Below, one piece after another: positions 7,755 through 14,782 of a stretch of DNA of 14,782 nucleotides. The notes under the pieces are model-generated. The model had not been told where the DNA came from, ran no database searches, and worked only from the letters and a program-made list of their open reading frames with translations. This stretch comes from CAZCFB01 sp964511535 (GTDB lineage Bacteria > Myxococcota_A > Polyangia > GCA-2747355 > CAZCFB01), in NCBI GenBank assembly GCA_964511535.1, contig CAZEFW010000191.1, positions 1 to 14,782 on the forward strand. The letters are read 5' to 3'. The translations under genes and the position numbers were made by a program. Each line of letters starts with the position of its first letter. The first letter of the stretch is position 1.

Positions 7755-10136
7755 ATGTCGAAGCTCATTGCAGGAATCACGGCGCTGGTCCTGGTAGGCG
7801 CCGTCGCGTGCTCGGATCAGGACACCACGGACAGCCCCGCGGACGCCGCGCGGGATTTCACCCTGGACGCGCAGGTCGACCGGGCCGTGATCGACACCCG
7901 CGAGCCGGACCATGGCCAGGATGTTGGGCCGGACGCCGCGGCGGTGGATGGCAGCTCGCCGGACGCGCCGCCCCTGGACCTGCCGAGCCCGGACGCCCCG
8001 ACGCCGGACCTGCCGCCGCCTGACATCGCAACCGACGCCATGTGCTCCGGCGACGCCAGCCTCGCCTGCTACCCCGGCGCCGCCAAGACCCGGGGCGTGG
8101 GGCTGTGCAAGGACGGCGTCCAGCTGTGCGTGGCCGGCACCTGGAGTGCCTGCGCCGGCGCGGTGCTGCCCGCGGCGGAGGTGTGCGACGGGCTGGACAA
8201 CAACTGCGACGGCGCCGCCGACGAGAAGCTGGCGTGCGTGTCCACCGTGGCCGGCACGGGCGAGAGTCACCGCGACGGTCCGGCGGCCCAGGCGACCTTC
8301 AACAGCCCCTACGCCGTGGCGGTGGCCCCCAATGGCGACCTTTACATCGCCGACGTGAGCAACCACCGCATCCGCAAGGTCTCCGGGGGCAAGGTGAGCA
8401 CCTTCGCCGGCAGCGGCATCAAGGGCTTCGCCGACGGTCCGGCCCTGTCGGCCCGCTTCGCCCAGCCCTCCGACCTGGCGGTGACCGCGGCGGGCGATGT
8501 GGTGGTGGTGGACACCACCAACCAGCGCGTTCGCAAGATCTCCGGCGGCAAGGTGACCACCCTGGCCGGCGACGGCACCGCAGGGCTCAAGGATGGGGCG
8601 GCTGCCGTCGCCCGCTTCAGCGATCCGCGCAGCGTGCTCGCCGTGGGCAACGACGTGCTGGTGGCCGATCGTTTCAACCACCGGATCCGCAAGATCTCGG
8701 GCGGGCAGGTGACCACCCACGCCGGCAGCACCAAGGGGACCAAGGACGGCGCGCTGCTCACGGCGCAGTTCTCCTACCCCTGGGGCCTGGCGGCGGACAG
8801 CGCCGGGGCGGTGTACGTGGGGGCCTACCGGGGCGGCCCGATCCGCAAGATCGCGGCGGGCCAGGTGACGAGCATCGCCGGGTCTTCGGTGCAGGGCTAC
8901 AAGGACGGCCCGGCGGCCGCGGCTCAGTTCAATTACCCCATGGCCGTGGCGTGGAGCGGAGGCGCCCTGTATGTCATCGATCACTTCGACGGGAGGCTGC
9001 GCGCCATCGCCGGCGGGCAGGTCTCAACCCTGATGGGCGACGGCACCACCGGCTACGTGAACGGCGCCCTGAGCCTGGGGCGCATCAGCGTGTCCTACGG
9101 CCTGAGCGTGGCCAAGGGCGGGGACCTGCTCATCGCGGACACCTACAACGGCGTCATCCGGCGGGTGGATCTGACCAAAAAGACGATCTCCACCCACGTG
9201 GGCGTCAGCGCCGGCGGCTACAAGGACGGCCCGGCTGCCGCGGCGGCGTTCTCCAACCCCACCGGCCTGGCGCGGGCGGCCAGCGGGGCCATCTACGTGG
9301 CGGACCAGGCCAACCTGGTGGTGCGCCAGATCCTCGCCGGCAAGGTGACCACCTTCGCCGGCAGCGGGGTCAAGGGCTACAAGGACGGCCCGGCAGCCAG
9401 CGCCCAGTTCGGCGGCGTCACCGACGTGGCCCTGGGGCCCAACGGCGCGCTGTTCGTCAGCGAGCTGGTCAACCGACGCATCCGCAAGGTGCACAACGGG
9501 CAGGTGACCACCGTGGCCGGCGACGGGGCGTCGGGGCTCAAGGACGGGCCCGCGCTCAAGGCGTCGTTCAAGATGCCCACGGCGCTGGAGGTGGACAAGC
9601 AGGGGGCCGTCTACGTGGTGGATACGGCCTCGCGGGCCATCCGCAAGGTGTACAACGGCCAGGTGACCACCGTGGCCGGCACGGGCAAGCTCGGCTACCT
9701 GGACGGCCCGGCGGCGTCGGCCAAGTTTTCAGGGCCGTTCGGCCTGGCCCTGGGGCCCGCGGGCGAGGTCTACGTGGCGGACAGCGGCAACCGCCGGGTG
9801 CGCTTGATCAAGCAGGGCCAGGTGACCACCGTGGCCGGCGACGGCGTGACCGGCTGCAAGGACGGCCCGGCGCTCACAGCGCGGTTCGGCACCGTCAGGA
9901 AGATGCACATGGGCCCGGCCGGCGAGCTGTACATCGCGGACTCGGGCTGCAACCAGCTCCGCAAGCTGCACAAGGGGCAGGTGACCACCGTGGCCGGCGC
10001 CCAGGCCGTGGGCCTCAAGGATGGCGCCCTGAAGGACGCCCGCTTCGCCCACCCGGTCAGCGTGCTCTGGGCCGGCGCCAATACGCTGCTGGTGGGTGAC
10101 TCGAGCAACCACCGCGTCCGGCGCATCAAGTGGTAG
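7755..10136 (+). CDS. Large lipoprotein with MopE-type Cys motif and twelve NHL-type repeats
   Basis: A 793-residue surface or periplasmic lipoprotein. A signal peptide ends in AVAC (Cys19). Residues about 20-95 form a disordered linker rich in Asp and Pro (repeats of the type SPDAPxLDLP). Residues about 96-162 form a Cys-rich segment ending in VCDGLDNNCDGAADE (Cys144-Glu157), the motif seen in MopE-like and many deltaproteobacterial surface proteins. From residue 163 to the end there are twelve tandem repeats of about 52 residues, each with the core T-V-A-G-x-G, G-x-x-D-G-x-A, A-x-F, P-x-x-V/L-A, G-x-x-Y-V-A-D, N-x-x-I-R-K. This is the NHL beta-propeller pattern; twelve blades suggest two six-bladed propellers. 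NHL propellers usually bind proteins or nucleic acids, or are lyase/lactonase-like. The start at ATG 7755 is preferred over the adjacent ATG 7752, because AGAGG is then 5 nt away. No catalytic residues can be assigned; a binding role is my inference. Confidence 0.9.
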   Translation: MSKLIAGITALVLVGAVACSDQDTTDSPADAARDFTLDAQVDRAVIDTREPDHGQDVGPDAAAVDGSSPDAPPLDLPSPDAPTPDLPPPDIATDAMCSGDASLACYPGAAKTRGVGLCKDGVQLCVAGTWSACAGAVLPAAEVCDGLDNNCDGAADEKLACVSTVAGTGESHRDGPAAQATFNSPYAVAVAPNGDLYIADVSNHRIRKVSGGKVSTFAGSGIKGFADGPALSARFAQPSDLAVTAAGDVVVVDTTNQRVRKISGGKVTTLAGDGTAGLKDGAAAVARFSDPRSVLAVGNDVLVADRFNHRIRKISGGQVTTHAGSTKGTKDGALLTAQFSYPWGLAADSAGAVYVGAYRGGPIRKIAAGQVTSIAGSSVQGYKDGPAAAAQFNYPMAVAWSGGALYVIDHFDGRLRAIAGGQVSTLMGDGTTGYVNGALSLGRISVSYGLSVAKGGDLLIADTYNGVIRRVDLTKKTISTHVGVSAGGYKDGPAAAAAFSNPTGLARAASGAIYVADQANLVVRQILAGKVTTFAGSGVKGYKDGPAASAQFGGVTDVALGPNGALFVSELVNRRIRKVHNGQVTTVAGDGASGLKDGPALKASFKMPTALEVDKQGAVYVVDTASRAIRKVYNGQVTTVAGTGKLGYLDGPAASAKFSGPFGLALGPAGEVYVADSGNRRVRLIKQGQVTTVAGDGVTGCKDGPALTARFGTVRKMHMGPAGELYIADSGCNQLRKLHKGQVTTVAGAQAVGLKDGALKDARFAHPVSVLWAGANTLLVGDSSNHRVRRIKW
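8241..10133 (+). repeat. Twelve tandem ~156-bp coding repeats (NHL blades)
   Basis: The DNA encoding the propeller is a tandem array of twelve related units of about 150-162 bp. The most conserved stretches at DNA level are the blade start (forms of 'gtgaccaccgtggccggc') and 'tacaaggacggcccggc'. Some neighbouring units (blades 7-8 and 8-11) are more alike than others, suggesting duplication or gene conversion within the array. This is protein-coding repetition, not a CRISPR array. Confidence 0.85.
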
Positions 10137-10158
10137 CCCCGCGCCCCTAGTCACCTCC

Positions 10159-10174
10159 CTGGCCCGGGCGCCAG
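10159..10174 (+). terminator. Weak hairpin after the NHL lipoprotein gene
   Basis: CTGGC and GCCAG arms (5 bp) enclose a 6-nt loop (ccgggc), 23 nt after the stop codon. Only a poor T-rich stretch (atctttct) follows a few bases later, so intrinsic termination would be weak. It may just be a local GC-rich fold. Confidence 0.25.
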
Positions 10175-10191
10175 CGGATCTTTCTGCATAT

Positions 10192-10239
10192 CATTCTGGC
10201 ATTCTGGCATTCTGACCTTTTGGCAATCTGGCATCCCAA
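10192..10239 (+). repeat. Degenerate 8-bp tandem repeat reaching the start codon of the ZIP-like gene
   Basis: Six consecutive 8-nt units in perfect register: cattctgg, cattctgg, cattctga, ccttttgg, caatctgg, catcccaa. The first two are identical and the divergence grows toward the gene; the last unit ends on the A of the ATG at 10239. The array replaces any recognisable Shine-Dalgarno. It is A/T-richer than the flanking DNA and non-coding. It may be a short-sequence repeat, a protein-binding array, or the edge of a dispersed small repeat element. Confidence 0.7.
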
Positions 10240-11174
10240 TGGTCCTCTTCATCCTCAGCCTGCTCGCCCTGCTCGCCGGCCCGGCCCTCGATCGCGGCCT
10301 GGCCCGGGTGCATGGCGCCGAGCGGTTCCTCGACAGCTTCGTGGTGGTGAGCGTCGGCGGCCTGGTGCTGGGGCATATCTTGCCTGGCGCGCTGCACCGG
10401 GGCGGGCTGCTGGCGCTGGTGGGCCTGGCCGCGGGGCTGGGGCTGCCGGTGCTCGCCTGGGCGTTGATGCACGGGGGCCACGCCCTGCGCAGGCGGCTGA
10501 CCATCGGCGCCGCCATGGTGGGCCTGAGCCTGCACGCCCTGCTGGACGGGGTGGCTCTGAGCCACCACGGCGTGTCCGCCGAGCACGGCGAGCTGCTGGC
10601 CGTGGCGGTGCTGCTGCACCGCCTGCCGGTGGGCATCGCCATCTGGCGCGTGGTGCGGCCCATGTACGGGGTGGGCATGGCCGCCGCGGCGCTGGCCACC
10701 ATCGTCGCTGCCACCACCGCCGGGACCTTCGGCGGGGAGGCGCTCGAGCCGCTGCTGGGCGGCCGGGTGGAGGCGGTGTTTCAGGCCATGGTGGGCGGCG
10801 CGTTGTTGCACATGGTGGTGGGCCACGGGCATGACTGGGCCTGCCCCTGCCTGGAGGATCAGCGCGCCGCGTCCATGGCGGGCGCCGTGGTGGCGGCGCT
10901 GGCCGTTGGCGCCACCGTGCTGCTGGAGCCGGGGCACCACCATGAGGTGTCCCACGGGGCCCTGGCCCTGAACTTCGGCTCGCTGGTGGGCCTCGTCCTG
11001 TTCGTGCGCTTTCGGCCCAGCATCTTCGCCATCTTCGCGGCCACGGTGGCCAGATCGGATCACAAGGACGCCGACTGCGATAGCGAGCACCACTTCCAGG
11101 ACCACACCGACCACGAGTGCGCGCACCACCACCATGTCCACCCGGAGTGCGAGTGCGCCGAGGACGACCATTGA
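10239..11174 (+). CDS. ZIP-like metal permease with His/Cys/Asp-rich C-terminal tail
   Basis: A 311-residue polytopic inner-membrane protein with about eight or more hydrophobic segments. The fourth carries SLHALLDGVAL (His99-x3-Asp103-Gly), and the next carries LLHRLPVGIAIW (His127-x-x-Pro-x-Gly). These correspond to the paired metal-site helices TM4 and TM5 of ZIP (ZupT/Zrt-Irt) transporters, HNxxDG and HxxPEG. Here the glutamate of the second motif is replaced by Val131. A later segment, GALLHMVVGHGHDW (187-200), adds three His. The tail (about 273-311) is hydrophilic with 11 His, 4 Cys and many Asp/Glu, an obvious metal-binding region. ZIP proteins move Zn2+, Fe2+ or Mn2+ into the cytoplasm. 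The altered site could mean changed selectivity or a sensor-like role. The ATG at 10239 directly follows the octamer repeat and has no Shine-Dalgarno; no better in-frame start was found. The family assignment is by motif and topology only. Confidence 0.75.
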   Translation: MVLFILSLLALLAGPALDRGLARVHGAERFLDSFVVVSVGGLVLGHILPGALHRGGLLALVGLAAGLGLPVLAWALMHGGHALRRRLTIGAAMVGLSLHALLDGVALSHHGVSAEHGELLAVAVLLHRLPVGIAIWRVVRPMYGVGMAAAALATIVAATTAGTFGGEALEPLLGGRVEAVFQAMVGGALLHMVVGHGHDWACPCLEDQRAASMAGAVVAALAVGATVLLEPGHHHEVSHGALALNFGSLVGLVLFVRFRPSIFAIFAATVARSDHKDADCDSEHHFQDHTDHECAHHHHVHPECECAEDDH

Positions 11175-11217
11175 CGGGCATGGAATAATCTCTGCCCGCG
11201 CGCCGCTAACCTGGAGC

Positions 11218-11224
11218 AAGGAGG
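11218..11224 (+). promoter_or_regulatory. Strong ribosome binding site of the Cys-rich lipoprotein gene
   Basis: AAGGAGG, 6 nt before the ATG at 11231, is a near-perfect Shine-Dalgarno and fixes the start. It contrasts with the absence of any such site before the ZIP-like gene just upstream, suggesting very different expression levels for the two. Confidence 0.8.
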
Positions 11225-11230
11225 TCAATC

Positions 11231-11902
11231 ATGAACAGGACACTGGCAACGGTCATGACGGTCGGGCTCCTGGCAGCCCTCGCCACGGCCTGCTCCGACG
11301 ACACCACCGGCAAGCTCGACACCGGCCCGGGCAAGGACCAGGCGCCCGCCGCGGATCAGTCCCCCGCGGTGGACCGCGGCCCTGGCTGGGACAGCGGCGT
11401 CAACCCGGACAAGGCCCCGCCCGCGGACCAGGCGCCCGCGGCGGACAAGGCCCCGCCTGCAGACAAGGGCCCCAAGCCGGACAAGGCCCCGCCCAAGCCG
11501 GACAGCGCGCCCAAGCCTGACGCCTGGGCCGCCAGCTGCGGCGGCGTCAAGTGCACCCTGCTCAACGACTGCTGCACCTGCCGGGCCTACAACCCGGGCA
11601 CCACGGTGCCGGTCTGCCCCGTCACGAACTGCAAGCAGCCCACCTGCGGCGCCCTGGCCATCAAGAACCCGGGCACCTACTGCCTCAAGGGCCAGTGCAT
11701 CGTGGGCGACCGCGGCACGGCCTGCTCGGCCGACTCGGACTGCAAGCGGGTGGACAACTGCTGCGACTGTATCGCCATCCCCAAGGGCGCCTCGGCGCCC
11801 AACTGCCCCATCAAGTCCTGCTTCGTGCCCACCTGCACCGGCAAGGGCCTGAGCACCGCCAAGGCCAGGTGCGTGTCCGGCTACTGTCGCCTCGCCTTCT
11901 GA
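11231..11902 (+). CDS. Lipoprotein with duplicated Cys-rich domain
   Basis: A 223-residue protein of no family I recognise. A signal peptide ends in LATAC (Cys21). Residues about 22-98 are a low-complexity linker of repeated Asp-Lys/Gln-Ala/Gly-Pro units (DKAPPADQAPAADKAPPADK type), likely an extended spacer from the membrane. Two homologous Cys-rich halves follow. The first (about 103-160) has CGGVKC, NDCCTC, PVCPVTNC, PTC, YCLKGQC. The second (about 166-221) has CSADSDC, DNCCDC, PNCPIKSC, PTC, RCVSGYC. The shared pattern is DxCC-x-C, CP-x3-C, PTC, C-x2-G-x-C. Outside the cytoplasm these would mostly form disulfides, giving a compact protease-inhibitor- or toxin-like fold; metal binding is possible. 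It lies 56 nt behind the ZIP-like gene on the same strand with its own strong ribosome site, and its stop is 9 nt from the convergent SGNH lipoprotein gene. Confidence 0.85.
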   Translation: MNRTLATVMTVGLLAALATACSDDTTGKLDTGPGKDQAPAADQSPAVDRGPGWDSGVNPDKAPPADQAPAADKAPPADKGPKPDKAPPKPDSAPKPDAWAASCGGVKCTLLNDCCTCRAYNPGTTVPVCPVTNCKQPTCGALAIKNPGTYCLKGQCIVGDRGTACSADSDCKRVDNCCDCIAIPKGASAPNCPIKSCFVPTCTGKGLSTAKARCVSGYCRLAF

Positions 11903-11911
11903 GCCCCGCCG

Positions 11912-13480
11912 CTACTTGGTGCGCTCCACCAGCATGGCGTTGAGGTAGCAGTACCGGCCGTTGCCCGCCGGGCTCACCGCCACGCCCACCTTGATCTTGC
12001 CGTCCTTGCCCACCGTCACCGACGGGAAGGTGGCCACATTTGAGGTGTTATCCGTGGCGTCCACGTCCTTGTGGGCCCCGCCGATGGTGTAGCGGGTCTT
12101 GCGGTCGCGCGAGCCGTCCTTGCCCGCGCGCGACGGGAACAGCGACACCGAGTAGACGCCGGGGGCGAGGTCCCGCAGCTCGAAGGCGGCGGGGTACTTC
12201 ATGCCCGAGCTGTGGCCGTAGGACGAGCCGCAGTACAGGTTGTCCTGGCTCACGGTCTTGGGCAGGTTCAGCTTGTTGTCCGGCCGACCGGAGGTGTTGC
12301 CCCCGGAAAAACTGTCGGTGATCGCCAGGTCCATGTCGGTGGCCTTGCCCGTGGAGGAGACGGCGTTGGACAGCGACCCGCTGGTGCTGGTGACGTTGTT
12401 CCAGTTGCCCGTGTTGGTCTTGAGGGTGCCGAAGTCCACCTGCACCTTGGTCCCCACCGGGAACACGCCGGGCTGCTTGCCGGGCGGGATCCCCTTTTTG
12501 CCGGTGGTGGCGTCGGCGGCGTCCTGCAGCCGCCCCGCGTCCGCCCGACCGAGGCTGTCGAGCCCCTTGGCCCGGCAGCCGTAGATGGTGGAGTAGATCA
12601 CCGCGGCGTTGAGGTAGGTGCCATTATTGCCGGCGTGGTAATCGTCGCTGGCGTGCAGCCGCAGCGGGTTGGGCCCGTTGAGGTGCTTCTCCCAGGCGTC
12701 TCCGCAGGGCGCCACCTTCACGTGGTTCTTGGCCGCCGCCTTGCTGTGCTTCGGGATGTAGCTCTTGGCCGCGTCGTTGTAGTGCTTGCGCAGCTGGGCC
12801 TGCATCTGGGCCGGGTCCTTGAACGTCTTGGGGTAGTACGAGTGGTCCTTGTGCCGGGCCCAGGTCTCGTACAAGACGACCCACCCCTTGGGGCTCTTGG
12901 CCTTGACCTGGTCGTACCACCAGGTGGCGTCCGCCTTGAACTTGCCCGGGTTGCCGGCGTTGTCCGTGGGGCCGGTGCTGTACTCCTGCAGCACCACGAA
13001 GTCCCAGCTCCCCTTGGCCACCCCGCCCGTGGAGCTGGACGTGGACTTGTGCTTGGACAGGGTGTAGCCGCCGTAGGCGCTGTACTCCACGTGAGGCGTG
13101 GGCCACCCGGCGCTGGCGGCCAGGCTCTTGAACAGGGTGGGCACCGGCCCCCCCTGGGTGAAGCTGTTGCCGATGAAGAAGACCCGCAGCGCCCGGTTGG
13201 TGGGGGCGGTGCACTTGGGCGTGGTGGTGCCCTTGTCGGGCGGCGGCGGCGCACCGTCTCTCGGCGGCGGCTTGGGCCCGTCCCGGGTTGGCCCGTCACC
13301 GGGTCGCGCTGCGTCAGCAGGCGGGGGCCCGTCGCCCGACCACAGGTCCGCCCCGGCGCTCCCCTGGTCCGGAGCCACGATGGTCCCGGCCTCGGTGTAG
13401 ACGGCGGTGGGGTTCACCTCTGTGCAGGCTGCGAGGGTGAGGAGGCTAAGCAGGGCGAGGCTGGCGGTGATGCTTTTCAT
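11912..13480 (-). CDS. Lipoprotein with DUF4886-like SGNH hydrolase domain and C-terminal beta-sandwich
   Basis: A 522-residue exported protein. A signal peptide ends in LAAC (Cys19). A Gly/Pro/Asp-rich linker (about 20-90) leads to an SGNH hydrolase domain (about 97-305). Its Ser block is VFFIGNSFTQGG (Ser106), followed by GGYTLSKH (137-144), WDFVVLQEYS (159-168), and the Asp/His block SDDYHAGNNGTYLNA (Asp280, His282). FIGNSFT, the GG-x-x-L-x-x-H segment and VVLQE-x-S resemble the DUF4886 branch. From about residue 340, a beta-rich domain (VQVDFG, NWNNV, LRDLAPGVYSVSLFPSR, RTRYTIGG, GRYCYLNAMLVE) looks like the carbohydrate-binding-like sandwich often joined to secreted hydrolases. I infer an esterase acting on cell-surface or environmental polysaccharide. 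ATG 13480 gives a clean signal peptide; ATG 13492 would add four residues; neither has a Shine-Dalgarno. It starts 47 nt downstream of recA, same strand, with no terminator seen between. Confidence 0.87.
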   Translation of the reverse strand: MKSITASLALLSLLTLAACTEVNPTAVYTEAGTIVAPDQGSAGADLWSGDGPPPADAARPGDGPTRDGPKPPPRDGAPPPPDKGTTTPKCTAPTNRALRVFFIGNSFTQGGPVPTLFKSLAASAGWPTPHVEYSAYGGYTLSKHKSTSSSTGGVAKGSWDFVVLQEYSTGPTDNAGNPGKFKADATWWYDQVKAKSPKGWVVLYETWARHKDHSYYPKTFKDPAQMQAQLRKHYNDAAKSYIPKHSKAAAKNHVKVAPCGDAWEKHLNGPNPLRLHASDDYHAGNNGTYLNAAVIYSTIYGCRAKGLDSLGRADAGRLQDAADATTGKKGIPPGKQPGVFPVGTKVQVDFGTLKTNTGNWNNVTSTSGSLSNAVSSTGKATDMDLAITDSFSGGNTSGRPDNKLNLPKTVSQDNLYCGSSYGHSSGMKYPAAFELRDLAPGVYSVSLFPSRAGKDGSRDRKTRYTIGGAHKDVDATDNTSNVATFPSVTVGKDGKIKVGVAVSPAGNGRYCYLNAMLVERTK

Positions 13481-13527
13481 GGGCACAATCATAGCCCATG
13501 GCCCGGCTGGCCGCTGTCGCTCGCGCC

Positions 13528-14565
<1,038 letters not shown>

Positions 14566-14571
14566 GTTCAT

Positions 14572-14782
14572 CTCCTCTGAGGTCTCTCCGTCATCTGCAA
14601 ACAGGATGACCTGGCGCTATGACGAATGAGGTCAGAGATGGGCAGAAAATGAGGCTCGGCCCGCTCCGGGCTCGCTCCGCTCGCCCGGCCGCGGCCTGTT
14701 TTGGCGTTGTGGGTGGGTTGTTACCTGGGTGCTGTGCTTCCGGTTGGTGCCCGTTTCATCGCTGTGCACGGGGGCTGATATG
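14572..14782. promoter_or_regulatory. recA leader and upstream intergenic DNA
   Basis: About 210 nt without a supportable gene. It contains the recA Shine-Dalgarno (14572-14578) and an inverted repeat TGACCT-N16-AGGTCA (14607-14612 and 14629-14634) between about 40 and 70 nt upstream of the recA start, a candidate operator. Beyond it, at about 14655-14697, is a GC-rich stretch of repeated CTCGCTCCGCTCG/GCTCCGGGCTCG-like words. I do not see an E. coli-type (CTG-N10-CAG) or B. subtilis-type (GAAC-N4-GTTC) SOS box. A neighbouring gene may begin or end beyond the right edge. Confidence 0.4.

Noticed and set aside
8042..10099. A 685-codon frame overlapping the NHL gene in another plus-strand frame.
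   Set aside because: It is Arg/Gly-rich, repetitive in step with the NHL repeats, and lacks a signal peptide or ribosome site; the NHL frame explains the DNA.
8241..10133. Regular ~156-bp periodicity considered as a CRISPR-like or satellite array.
   Set aside because: The units are translated in one frame into NHL blades, with no short identical repeats separated by unique spacers.
11174..11198. CGGGCA ... TGCCCG hairpin after the ZIP-like gene as a terminator.
   Set aside because: The stem is 6 bp with a 12-nt loop and no T-tract, so it is not convincing as a terminator.
14655..14697. GC-rich repeated words upstream of recA, considered as a terminator or mobile-element end.
   Set aside because: No stable symmetric stem with a T-tract and no target-site duplication. 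Such words are common in GC-rich intergenic DNA.

Overview
This window is very GC-rich and densely coded, with strong G/C preference at third codon positions. It reads as chromosomal DNA of a Myxococcota or other former 'Deltaproteobacteria' lineage. The basis is the mix of genes: a Hanks-type Ser/Thr kinase with a single membrane anchor, a TPR/PEGA partner protein, several lipoproteins with Asp/Pro/Lys-rich linkers, an NHL-repeat lipoprotein carrying a MopE-type Cys motif, and a bacterial recA. The lineage is inferred from gene style only. I see no rRNA, tRNA, insertion sequence, integrase, phage gene or CRISPR array.

Layout. (1) 1-2857, minus strand: a tight three-gene operon of Ser/Thr kinase, TPR/coiled-coil/PEGA membrane protein, and a lipoprotein with the start of a formylglycine-generating-enzyme-like domain that runs off the left edge. 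(2) 2949-3395, plus: a small orphan lipoprotein divergent from the kinase. (3) 3407-7590, minus: an SGNH hydrolase-like envelope protein, a radical SAM/SPASM-like enzyme, a FAD protein of the UDP-galactopyranose mutase/amine oxidase type 6 nt downstream of it, and a rubrerythrin that probably has its own promoter. (4) 7755-11902, plus: a lipoprotein with twelve NHL-type repeats, a ZIP-like permease with a His/Cys/Asp-rich tail, and a lipoprotein with a duplicated Cys-rich domain. (5) 11912-14565, minus: a lipoprotein with a DUF4886-like SGNH domain, and recA. The last ~210 bases before the right edge are the recA leader plus GC-rich sequence with no gene I can support.

How the parts may work together. 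The first operon looks like an envelope signalling unit: a cytoplasmic kinase domain, an exported partner with protein-interaction (TPR, PEGA) domains, and a surface lipoprotein. The radical SAM and FAD enzymes are close enough to be translationally coupled and probably act on one substrate, possibly a sugar or envelope metabolite; the substrate is unknown. The plus-strand trio (beta-propeller lipoprotein, ZIP-like permease, Cys-rich lipoprotein) could be an envelope metal-handling set, but that is inference from residue composition and proximity only. recA is ordinary housekeeping.

The most unusual items are: the 8-bp-periodic repeat ('cattctgg' units) running up to and into the ATG of the ZIP-like gene, with no Shine-Dalgarno; the ZIP-like protein, which keeps the first metal-binding motif but has lost the acidic residue of the second; the 12-repeat NHL lipoprotein; and the uncharacterised radical SAM/FAD pair. 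I found no convincing new defence system or mobile element.
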